A stretch of 64,000 bases of DNA from Micromonospora tarapacensis. GTDB lineage: Bacteria > Actinomycetota > Actinomycetes > Mycobacteriales > Micromonosporaceae. This document shows positions 57,779 to 64,000 of the stretch, one piece after another. The notes under the pieces are model-generated. The model did no database searches, was not told where the DNA came from, and worked only from the letters and a program-made list of their open reading frames with translations. Both the position numbers and the translations under genes were made by a program. The stretch is from the NCBI RefSeq assembly GCF_019697375.1, contig NZ_JAHCDI010000003.1:124001-188000 (forward strand). The letters run 5' to 3'. The stretch's first letter is position 1. Every line of letters begins with the position of its first letter.

Positions 57779-58971
57779 GCTGGGTGAGCGGTGCCGACGG
57801 TTCCGGTTACGGGGTGCACCACCTGCCGTACGGGGTCTTCCGTGCGGGCGAGGGCGAGCCGCGCATCGGCGTACGTGTCGGGGGGTTCGTGCTGGACCTG
57901 GCCGGCGCGGAGGCCGCCGAGCTGGTGCTGGCCGGCGGGGCGCTGGGCCGCTCGACGCTGAACGCGTTCCTGGCGCTGGGCCGGCCGCAGTGGACCGCCG
58001 TGCGGCAGCGGATCACCGCACTGCTCACCGACCCGGCGCACCGGGCGGCGGTGGAGCCGCTGCTGGTGCCGATGGACCAGGTACGGATGGAGCTGCCCTT
58101 CGAGGTGGCCGACTACGTGGACTTCTACTCGTCCGAGCACCACGCCACCAATGTCGGTCTGATCTTCCGCCCCGGCCAGCCGCCGTTGCTGCCCAACTGG
58201 AAGCACCTGCCGATCGGCTACCACGGGCGGGCCGGGACCGTGGTGGTCTCCGGCACCCCGGTGGTACGACCGCACGGTCAGCGGCCCAGCCGGGAGGGCC
58301 CGGTCTTCGGCCCCTCGGCGCGCCTGGACATCGAGGCGGAGGTCGGCTTCGTGGTCGGCGTGCCGAGCCCGCTGGGCCACCGGGTGGCCGTCGCCGACTT
58401 CGCCGACCACGTCTTCGGTGTGGTGCTGGTCAACGACTGGTCGGCGCGGGACATCCAGGCATGGGAGTACCAGCCGCTCGGCCCGTTCCTGGGCAAGTCG
58501 TTCGCCACCTCGGTCGCCGCGTGGGTGACTCCGCTGGACGCGCTTCGGCACGCCTTCGTCGCGGGCCCGGAGCAGGATCCGCCGGTGGCCGGGTACCTGA
58601 ACGACGAGCCACACCTGGGGCTGGACCTGCGGCTGACGGTGAGCTGGAACGGCGAGCCGGTCAGCGAGCCGCCGTTCGCCGGCATGTACTGGACGCCGGC
58701 CCAGCAACTGGCGCACCTGACCGTCAACGGCGCCTCGCTGCGCACCGGTGACCTCTACGCCTCCGGCACCGTGTCCGGCCCGCGGCGCGACCAGGTCGGC
58801 TCGTTCCTGGAACTGAGCTGGGGCGGCACCGAGCCGGTCACCGTCGGCGGTGCGGAACGGACGTTCCTCGCCGACGGTGACACGGTCACGATCACCGCCA
58901 CCGCTCCGGGGCCCGACGGCACCACCATCGCATTGGGCGAGGTGACGGGCACCGTGCTGCCGCCCAACTGA
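57775..58971 (+). CDS. fahA: Fumarylacetoacetase (FahA)
   Basis: Hydrolyses fumarylacetoacetate to fumarate and acetoacetate, the last step of tyrosine degradation. The 398-residue protein has YVDFYSSEHHATNVG, the active-site HLPIGYHGRAGTVVVSG, metal ligands in IEAEVGFVVG and VLVNDWSARDIQAWEYQPLGPFLGKSFATS. All are family signatures. The ATG overlaps the previous stop. A terminator follows at once. Confidence 0.96.
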   Translation: MSWVSGADGSGYGVHHLPYGVFRAGEGEPRIGVRVGGFVLDLAGAEAAELVLAGGALGRSTLNAFLALGRPQWTAVRQRITALLTDPAHRAAVEPLLVPMDQVRMELPFEVADYVDFYSSEHHATNVGLIFRPGQPPLLPNWKHLPIGYHGRAGTVVVSGTPVVRPHGQRPSREGPVFGPSARLDIEAEVGFVVGVPSPLGHRVAVADFADHVFGVVLVNDWSARDIQAWEYQPLGPFLGKSFATSVAAWVTPLDALRHAFVAGPEQDPPVAGYLNDEPHLGLDLRLTVSWNGEPVSEPPFAGMYWTPAQQLAHLTVNGASLRTGDLYASGTVSGPRRDQVGSFLELSWGGTEPVTVGGAERTFLADGDTVTITATAPGPDGTTIALGEVTGTVLPPN

Positions 58972-58986
58972 CCTGTACCCGACACC

Positions 58987-59021
58987 GGTCCTTGATCGCA
59001 CCCGCTGTGCGATCAAGGACC
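58987..59021 (+). terminator. Terminator hairpin after fahA
   Basis: GGTCCTTGATCGCAC (58987-59001) pairs perfectly with GTGCGATCAAGGACC (59007-59021) across CCGCT. The 15-bp stem begins 15 bases after the fahA stop. Confidence 0.85.
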
Positions 59022-59146
59022 GTCACCGTCTTCGTTGATCGCCTCGGAATTCCGTCGCCACGCGGCGCCGGGCCGGCCGGCGCCCCCCGTTCCGGTCGGC
59101 CCGGTCCCGGCCGGCGGCATGTCGAAAGCTGAGGGAGATGACGACG

Positions 59147-59356
59147 ATGCATGATCTCGTGGGCGCGGTCTGGCGGACCAGCAGCCGCTCGAACGACCAG
59201 GGCCTCTGTGTGGAGGTGGCCGACAATCTGGCCGGTGTCCACGGTGTGGTGGGCGTACGCGACTCGAAGGACCAGGCGGGGCCGGTGCTCGTGGTCAGCC
59301 CGCCGGGGTGGAGCGCGTTCGTCGACGCGATCCGGGCGGGACGGTTCACCGGCTGA
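59147..59356 (+). CDS. DUF397 small regulatory-type protein
   Basis: A 69-residue protein with the DUF397 pattern VWRTSSRSNDQGLCVEVAD, VVGVRDSKDQAGPVLVV and SPPGWSAFVDAIRAGRF. Such proteins in actinobacteria are usually paired with an XRE-type helix-turn-helix gene and linked to development. No such partner is adjacent here. ATG 59147 is preferred as GGGAG lies nine bases upstream. An in-frame ATG at 59138 is too close to it. Confidence 0.82.
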   Translation: MHDLVGAVWRTSSRSNDQGLCVEVADNLAGVHGVVGVRDSKDQAGPVLVVSPPGWSAFVDAIRAGRFTG

Positions 59357-59445
59357 CGCCCGAAGGGGTCTCCGGTGGCGGATTCTCCGGCCGGGGACCC
59401 CGAGCCGCGTGCACACCGCGTACCGTCGACGCCACGGGAGGTGGG

Positions 59446-59569
59446 ATGTCGACTGTTGCGGTCAACGGAGTGGTCGCGGCGACCGCGACCGACCTGTGGC
59501 GGGTGCTCACCGATCTGCCCCGGCGCGCGTCCGGCGGAGGTCCTGTCGAGGTGCTGACCCCCGGTGAGT
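59446..59569 (+). CDS. SRPBCC-family protein, exon 1 (interrupted by group II intron)
   Basis: First 41 codons plus one base of a START/SRPBCC-like protein: MSTVAVNGVVAATATDLWRV and on to VLTPGE. GGGAGG precedes ATG 59446. Read straight on, the frame ends early at TGA 59578-59580. If the intron 59570-61741 is removed, exon 1's last base (T) joins TC of exon 2 to give Phe. The reading then continues as LTPGEFGPGTSWRETR, the expected family sequence. Total spliced length is 468 bases, exactly 156 codons. The spliced protein would be 155 residues. Confidence 0.85.
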
Positions 59570-60158
59570 GTGCGCCGTGAGGCGCTGTTGGATTGTGTGG
59601 AGGTGAGAGACCTTCTCCGTCGGGCCGTCGCAGCGGTCTGGCGAAGCTGGGGGCAGCCTGATCCGGGAGGTGCCGGGGAGGGTGGCAAGCGGCCCTGACA
59701 ACGCCGGGGCGTGTCAGCACTGCCAGATGGTGCGGGTCCGGCTAGCGAATCGGAAAGGCATACGCGAGGAACCGGCGTTTACGTCTCCTAAGTGGTCACC
59801 GGCTCGAACCTGGCGGATCTGGGCCGGTCGCGGTGCGCACCTGCTCTTTCAGACGGGCGGGGAACTTCTGAGCGGGGATTTTCACCTCCGCAGGGAGGCC
59901 ATGGTGAAGGTCTGCGGCGTAGCCGTGGCGATGCCGCGGGGACAAAGTCGGGTGCCTCCTTCGATGAGCGATCCAGCAGTGAACACGGGAACCGTCCGGC
60001 GGCGGGTCCCGACGGCGGGCAGCCAGTCCGATGGTCGGGATAGGCACATCGTCTGCTGAACGCGTCGGGCGGGGCGGAGCCGTCGTAGTACTCCGAGGTC
60101 GGGAGAGCCGACCACATGGGGAAGGACGGCAGCGGTTTCGAGAAGGAAGGACGCTGTA
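59570..60158 (+). ncRNA. Group II intron domains I-III (5' ribozyme part)
   Basis: This 589-base stretch upstream of the maturase has no gene of its own, and short frames in it lack coding bias. It should fold into the large domain I scaffold and domains II-III. It starts GTGCGCCGTGAGG. AGGAAGG before 60159 is the ribosome-binding site of the maturase. Confidence 0.75.
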
Positions 60159-61628
60159 ATGCCGAAAGACGCGCCACTGAACGGCGGCGCTCCACCGGAA
60201 CACGTCCGTGAGGACGGGTTCGGGTGGGTATCGAGGATGCAGACCAAGCTTCACCGTTGGGCTGCGGCTGATCCTGGCCGCAGGTTCGACGACCTGTTCA
60301 ACCTCGTGCACGACCCGGCGACGCTGATCGTGGCGTTCGAGCGGGTCGCGGGCAATACCGGGGCGCGGACTGCCGGTTCGGACGGCCTCACGGTTGCCCG
60401 GATCGAACGGGAGATCGGCGTCCCGGCGTTCCTGGACGACATCAGGTCAGCGGTCAAGGACGGTTCTTTTCGTCCGCAGCCGGTGCGGGAACGCAAGATC
60501 CCCAAGCCGGGTGGGTCGGGCAAGGTCCGCAAGCTGGGCATCCCGACCGTTGCTGACCGGGTCGTGCAGGCCGCCCTGAAACTCGTCCTGGAACCCATCT
60601 TCGAGGCCGATTTCGAGCCGGTCTCGTTCGGGTTCCGGCCCAACCGGCGAGCACACGACGCGATCGCCGACATCCACCTGTTCGGCAGCCGAGGCTACCG
60701 CTGGGTGCTGGATGCCGACATCGAGGCGTGCTTCGACACGATTGATCACACGGCCCTGATGGACCGGGTGCGGCATCGGGTCAAGGACAAGCGTGTGCTC
60801 GCGCTGGTCAAAGCGTTCCTCAAGGCCGGGGTCCTCACGGAGCTCGGCGAGGAACGCGACACCCCGACCGGCACACCGCAAGGGGGCATCCTGTCACCGC
60901 TGCTGGCCAACATCGCGTTGAGTGTGCTCGATGAGCACCTGCACCGTGAGTGGAAGCCCGGCGGGCGGATGTCGACGGACAATCGGCGCCACTATCGACG
61001 TGATCGGGGGCAGGCGACGTGGCGACTGGTCCGCTACGCGGACGACTTCGTCGTCATGGTGTTCGGCACCCGAGATCACGTCGAGGCGCTGCGCGAGGAC
61101 GTCGCGGCCGTGCTCGCTCCGCTGGGACTGCGACTGTCGCCGTCCAAGACGCGGATCGTGAACATGGCCGACGGGTTCGATTTCTTGGGCTTCCGCATCC
61201 GGTGGAGACGCAAGATGGGCACCCGCGACCAGTGGCACGTCTACACGTTCATCGGTGACCGCCCAGTCCGGTCACTGAAGGACAAGATCCGTGCCCTGAC
61301 GCGCAGGTTGTCACAGCAAGACCTGGGAGAAACGCTGATCCGGATCAACCAGATCACGCGTGGCTGGGCCAACTACTTCCGACACGCCGTCGCCAAACAC
61401 ACCTTCGACCGGCTCGGCTACTTCATCTGGTGGCGAGTTGTTCGCTGGGTCAAGGCCAAACGACGCTGGAGATGGAAGGACGTCCACCGCTGGCTACGCA
61501 CCCCGACCGGGTGGCGGACCATCACGGCGGACGGGATCGAACTGCACAACATCGCGTCGACCGCCGTTACTCGGTATCGCCGTCGCAGCAGAATCCCTAC
61601 CCCCTGGGCAACAACGAACCAAGCCTGA
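60159..61628 (+). CDS. ltrA: Group II intron reverse transcriptase/maturase
   Basis: A 489-residue intron-encoded protein that helps splicing and copies the intron RNA into DNA. It has the RT block FEADFEPVSFGFRPNRRAHDAI, DIEACFDTIDHTAL, GTPQGGILSPLLANIAL, the catalytic YADD in RLVRYADDFVVM near residue 293, and LGFRIRW. The maturase (X) domain follows with GWANYFRHAVAKHTFDRLGYFIWWRVVRWVKAKRRW. There is no C-terminal zinc-finger HNH endonuclease, so it would need a nicked or single-stranded target. It lies within domain IV of the intron. Confidence 0.95.
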   Translation: MPKDAPLNGGAPPEHVREDGFGWVSRMQTKLHRWAAADPGRRFDDLFNLVHDPATLIVAFERVAGNTGARTAGSDGLTVARIEREIGVPAFLDDIRSAVKDGSFRPQPVRERKIPKPGGSGKVRKLGIPTVADRVVQAALKLVLEPIFEADFEPVSFGFRPNRRAHDAIADIHLFGSRGYRWVLDADIEACFDTIDHTALMDRVRHRVKDKRVLALVKAFLKAGVLTELGEERDTPTGTPQGGILSPLLANIALSVLDEHLHREWKPGGRMSTDNRRHYRRDRGQATWRLVRYADDFVVMVFGTRDHVEALREDVAAVLAPLGLRLSPSKTRIVNMADGFDFLGFRIRWRRKMGTRDQWHVYTFIGDRPVRSLKDKIRALTRRLSQQDLGETLIRINQITRGWANYFRHAVAKHTFDRLGYFIWWRVVRWVKAKRRWRWKDVHRWLRTPTGWRTITADGIELHNIASTAVTRYRRRSRIPTPWATTNQA

Positions 61629-61644
61629 CGGCAGAAACCGTGGA

Positions 61645-61678
61645 GAGCCCGTTGCGTTGAGAGGCGCACGGCGGGTTC
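61645..61678 (+). ncRNA. Group II intron domain V (catalytic hairpin)
   Basis: A 34-base hairpin opening GAGCCCGTTGCG and closing GCGCACGGCGGGTTC with a GAGA-like loop. It has the same length and layout as bacterial domain V consensus, including the catalytic AGC triad near its 5' side and the two-base bulge. It begins 17 bases after the maturase stop. Confidence 0.9.
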
Positions 61679-61681
61679 GGC

Positions 61682-61741
61682 GAGCGGTCCGCAGAAACGG
61701 GCCGGTGGCAACACCGGAACCGCGCTGCGGGCCGACTCGAC
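61682..61741 (+). ncRNA. Group II intron domain VI with branch-point A
   Basis: CGAG and CGGTCCGCAG pair with CTGCGGGCCG and CTCG around an inner stem CCGGTG-GCAA-CACCGG. The A at 61735, between the last two paired blocks, is unpaired and seven bases from the 3' end (61741), the usual place of the branch nucleotide. The 3' terminus is AC. Confidence 0.82.
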
Positions 61742-62085
61742 TCGGTCCGGGCACGTCCTGGCGGGAGACGCGGATCCGGCCGGACGGCGGCATGCGGGCT
61801 GAGGAGTTCGTGGTCCTGTCGGTCGAGCCGCCCCGGCGGCTGGTGCTCGGCTCGCCAGGTGACGGCGTCGACTACCGGATCATCTGGACGCTGCGCGACG
61901 TGCGCCGTCGACGGCGCCGGTATGCCGCGGTGACGGTGGCGGTGACGGCGCAGCCCGCCGCGCCGTCCGGACGGGCGGTCGCGTTGCTGCTCGGTGGGCT
62001 GGCCGCGCAGGCGGTGGAGAAGGTGCTGCGACAGGATCTCGCCGCGCTTGCCGCCGCCGTCGATCGGCCCGCCGAGGCGGCCTGA
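61742..62085 (+). CDS. SRPBCC-family protein, exon 2
   Basis: Continues exon 1 (59446-59569) after splicing, with codon phase restored by TC of the first codon. It reads GPGTSWRETRIRPDGG, MRAEEFVVLSVEPPRRLVLGS, YRIIWTLRDV and an amphipathic C-terminal helix to TGA 62083-62085. This matches the strand-helix plan of polyketide cyclase/START-like proteins, which bind hydrophobic ligands. Read without splicing, it has no proper start. Confidence 0.83.
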
Positions 62086-62155
62086 TCGCCATCCGGTTCG
62101 GGGCTGACCCTGCGCCGCACCGGCCGCTCGGTAGGGTGCCGGGCGGAGGTGCGGC

Positions 62156-63415
62156 ATGGGGTTGGCGACGGGGCGACGGGTCGTGGCGGCGCTGGTGGCG
62201 TTGGGGGTAGCCGCCGTGGTGGCGGTCGTCACGTACCGCGTCCTCGCGCCGGCTGAGGTCAGCACCGTCGCCCGGGGCGACTACCCGCCGCTCAGCGTGC
62301 CGGATCCCGGAGTGGTCGGCCGCCTGCCGGTCGCTCCGCTGATCGTCGACGGTCGGCTACGGGTGTATTCGGGTTCCCGCCAGGTCTACGCCGACCAGCC
62401 GGTCGACGGCCGGTACCGGAGCACCCCGTACTGGTCCTACCGCCGTTGGCCGGCGAGCCTGGACGCGGTGGTGGTGAGCGGGACGACCGTGGTGAGCCGC
62501 TGGTCCGACGGGCGCCTGGTGGCGCTCGACGCGCGTACCGGGCGGGTCGCCTGGCGGGCGGACGGGCCGCGGCCGGACCGGGCGCGGACCGCCCGGCGTA
62601 CCGGCGCGGCCCTCGTCTGGGATCCCAGCGGCCTCACGGTGACCAGGGTCGCCGGTGGCCGCGACGTGGTGGTCTCCTCCGGTGCCGGTGAGGTCCGGGC
62701 GGTCGACCTGGCCGGTGGCCGGGAGCTGTGGCGCGCCGCGATCGGCTCGGGCTGCCGTGCGCCGATCGGCACCGGCGGCGGGCAGCTCCTCACCGTGGAT
62801 GGCTGCACCGGGCCGCCGGTGATCGAATTCCGTGCGGTGGCGACCGGCGAGGTGAGCGCCCGCTGGCAGCCGCCGGATCACTCCGGCGAGCTGACGGCGA
62901 CCCTGGTCGGCTGCGTGCCGGGTGGTGCCGGCTGCGCCGGGCTGCGGACGGCGGGGTCGGCGGACATGGCGGCGCGGGGTTGGCTGCTCGGAACCGGTGA
63001 CCCGGCGCGGGCACCGGCCCTGGACGGGCCGGGTGTGGCGTTGGTCGATCGGACGGCGGTGGCGGTGGCGGACGGCGTACTGATCGGCCGTTCGGCCTCG
63101 GACGGCACCGAACGCTGGCGGGCCGCGGTGGGGCCGGCCCGGGTGATCGCCGTCCAGCCCGGCCGGGTGCACGTCCTGACCGAGCAGAACGAGCTGGTCA
63201 ACCTGGACCCGGCGACCGGCGTCGAGTTGTCGCGGTTCGTGCTCGACATCGGGTCCGACGGGACGGGATGGGCGCCGGGTTCGGCCTACGCGGCCGACGG
63301 GTACGTGGTGGTGGAGCGGCTACGCCGCCCGGTCGATCAGGACGCGGACGACCAGCGCTACTACCTCACCGCGGAGGCGCTGATCCTCGCCGCGACCGGA
63401 CCGATGGGCGAATAG
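62156..63415 (+). CDS. Membrane-anchored beta-propeller (PQQ-like) protein
   Basis: A 419-residue protein with one N-terminal helix (VVAALVALGVAAVVAVVTY) and an extracytoplasmic domain of repeated blades. Motifs such as LVALDARTGRVAWRA, VRAVDLAGGRELWRA, SASDGTERWRAAVG and LVNLDPATGVELSR mark PQQ-like repeats. No quinone or metal site is evident, so it is more likely a structural or binding propeller than a dehydrogenase. Three paired cysteines lie around residues 200-265. Confidence 0.82.
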   Translation: MGLATGRRVVAALVALGVAAVVAVVTYRVLAPAEVSTVARGDYPPLSVPDPGVVGRLPVAPLIVDGRLRVYSGSRQVYADQPVDGRYRSTPYWSYRRWPASLDAVVVSGTTVVSRWSDGRLVALDARTGRVAWRADGPRPDRARTARRTGAALVWDPSGLTVTRVAGGRDVVVSSGAGEVRAVDLAGGRELWRAAIGSGCRAPIGTGGGQLLTVDGCTGPPVIEFRAVATGEVSARWQPPDHSGELTATLVGCVPGGAGCAGLRTAGSADMAARGWLLGTGDPARAPALDGPGVALVDRTAVAVADGVLIGRSASDGTERWRAAVGPARVIAVQPGRVHVLTEQNELVNLDPATGVELSRFVLDIGSDGTGWAPGSAYAADGYVVVERLRRPVDQDADDQRYYLTAEALILAATGPMGE

Positions 63416-63428
63416 CCCTCCGCAGCCG

Positions 63429-64000
63429 TCAGACGAGCGCCGCCTCGGCCGCGGCCAGGAAGGCGTCGTTCTCGGCCGGCGTCCCGATGGTGACCCGCAC
63501 CCCGTCGCCGGGGAACGGACGGACGATCACGCCGCGCGACTCGCAGGCCCTGCCGAACTCCACCGCCCGGTCGCCCAGCGGCAGCCACACGAAGTTGGCC
63601 TGGCTCGGCGGTACGTTCGGGACCAGCTTGCCCAGCGCCTCGCCGACCCGCTCCCGTTCGGCCACCACCAGGGCGCACCGCCGCCGCACCTCGTCCGCCT
63701 GGCCGAGCGCGGCAAGCGCCCCGCCTGGGCGGCCGTGCTGGTCGAGAACGGCGTGACGACCTTGCGGACCGCCGCCGCCACCGCGGGCTGGGCGACCAGG
63801 AAGCCGATCCGCAGACCGGCCAGACCCCACGCCTTGGACAGGGTGCGCAGCACCGCCACGTTGGGCCGGTCGGCGTAGCCCAGCCCGTCCGGCACCTCGG
63901 CGTCGGTGACGAACTCCCGGTACGCCTCGTCGATCACCACCAGCACGTCGTCCGGAACGGCGTCGAGGAAGCGGTCCAACTCGGCGCGGCGCACGGCCGT
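63429..64000 (-). CDS. hisC: Histidinol-phosphate aminotransferase-like (HisC), C-terminal part, frameshifted at 63719-63722
   Basis: Fold-type I aminotransferase whose 5' end lies beyond base 64000. It shows [13 protein letters not shown], the PLP-lysine motif [17 protein letters not shown] and [15 protein letters not shown]. The frame is then lost, and a frame one base away continues [25 protein letters not shown] and ends [30 protein letters not shown]. One C (G on the coding strand) is missing in the four-C run at 63719-63722. HisC makes histidinol phosphate from imidazole acetol phosphate, but close paralogues use aromatic amino acids, so the symbol is likely rather than certain. Confidence 0.85.
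   Translation of the reverse strand, partial: GRAPRRVGPLPRRRSGRRAGGDRRGVPGVRHRRRGAGRAGLRRPAQRGGAAHPVQGVGSGRSADRLPGRPARGGGGGPQGRHAVLDQHGRPGGALAALGQADEVRRRCALVVAERERVGEALGKLVPNVPPSQANFVWLPLGDRAVEFGRACESRGVIVRPFPGDGVRVTIGTPAENDAFLAAAEAALV

Larger units (their letters stand above)
59570..61741 (+). mobile_element. Complete group II intron with maturase, in sense orientation in an SRPBCC gene
   Basis: The 2172-base element begins with GTGCG, the bacterial group II 5' consensus, and ends with AC. It contains an ORF for reverse transcriptase/maturase (60159-61628), a canonical domain V at 61645-61678 and a domain VI hairpin. Domain VI has an unpaired A at 61735, seven bases from the 3' end, the branch-point position. 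It sits in the sense strand of the host gene and splicing restores the frame exactly. The intron looks intact. I could not fix the EBS/IBS pairing or class with certainty. Confidence 0.88.

Noticed and set aside
61628-61741. HNH endonuclease domain of the intron protein
   Set aside because: After the maturase domain only about 40 residues remain, without the Cys pairs or HNH motif.

Overview
The window is high-GC, densely packed actinobacterial chromosome, most likely from a Micromonosporaceae species (Micromonospora or a close relative). Coding positions are overwhelmingly G/C in third place, GTG starts and 4-base ATGA/GTGA gene overlaps are common, and actinobacterial markers such as Lsr2, CarD, DUF397, DUF3180 and a Septum_form-like lipoprotein are present. 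The gene order follows the Mycobacterium tuberculosis block Rv3610c to Rv3581c: ftsH, folE, folP, folB, folK, DUF3180, DUF2520 protein, panC, panD, coaX, lysS, lsr2, clpC, mutY, disA, radA, lpqE, carD, ispD, ispF. Species-specific blocks are inserted between these genes. No rRNA, tRNA or CRISPR array was found.

Layout: (1) 1-1829, the end of ftsH and folE. (2) 1841-14153, mostly minus strand: a type IV secretion-like apparatus (VirB2-like pilin, VirB3/PrgI-like protein, an 18-codon micro-ORF, VirB4 ATPase, VirB6/TrbL-like and VirB8-like proteins, and a lysozyme-like/M23 wall hydrolase) plus an FtsK/SpoIIIE-like protein with degenerate P-loops. This block splits the folate operon. (3) 14494-16811, folP-folB-folK-DUF3180 joined by 4-base overlaps. 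(4) 16931-24620, membrane proteins and a glycine betaine/choline-type ABC transporter whose binding protein looks circularly permuted. (5) 24679-26987, a stand-alone nuoD overlapping a MidA/NDUFAF7-like methyltransferase. (6) 27098-33898, cofactor supply: DUF2520 protein, panC, panD, a lipoprotein, nadB, nadC, coaX. (7) 34085-40194, lysS, lsr2, clpC and a secreted C39-like protease, with two perfect actinobacterial DnaA boxes between lsr2 and clpC. (8) 40246-46756, mutY, an ACT-domain protein, def, disA, radA and an LpqE-like lipoprotein. (9) 46896-52247, an inserted type III polyketide synthase locus with UbiA prenyltransferase, methyltransferase and acyl-CoA dehydrogenase-like flavoprotein. 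(10) 52619-55607, carD, ispD, ispF and a TPR protein. (11) 55671-58971, homogentisate catabolism (hmgA, an unknown protein, fahA). (12) 59147-64000, a DUF397 protein, an SRPBCC gene interrupted by a complete group II intron, a beta-propeller protein and the end of hisC.

Two cautions apply to the whole annotation. Nine single-base losses, mostly in short G/C runs, break eight otherwise normal genes, including folP and hisC. Their pattern points to base-calling errors rather than gene decay. Start codons were chosen from ribosome-binding sites and overlaps, so some may be off by a few codons.
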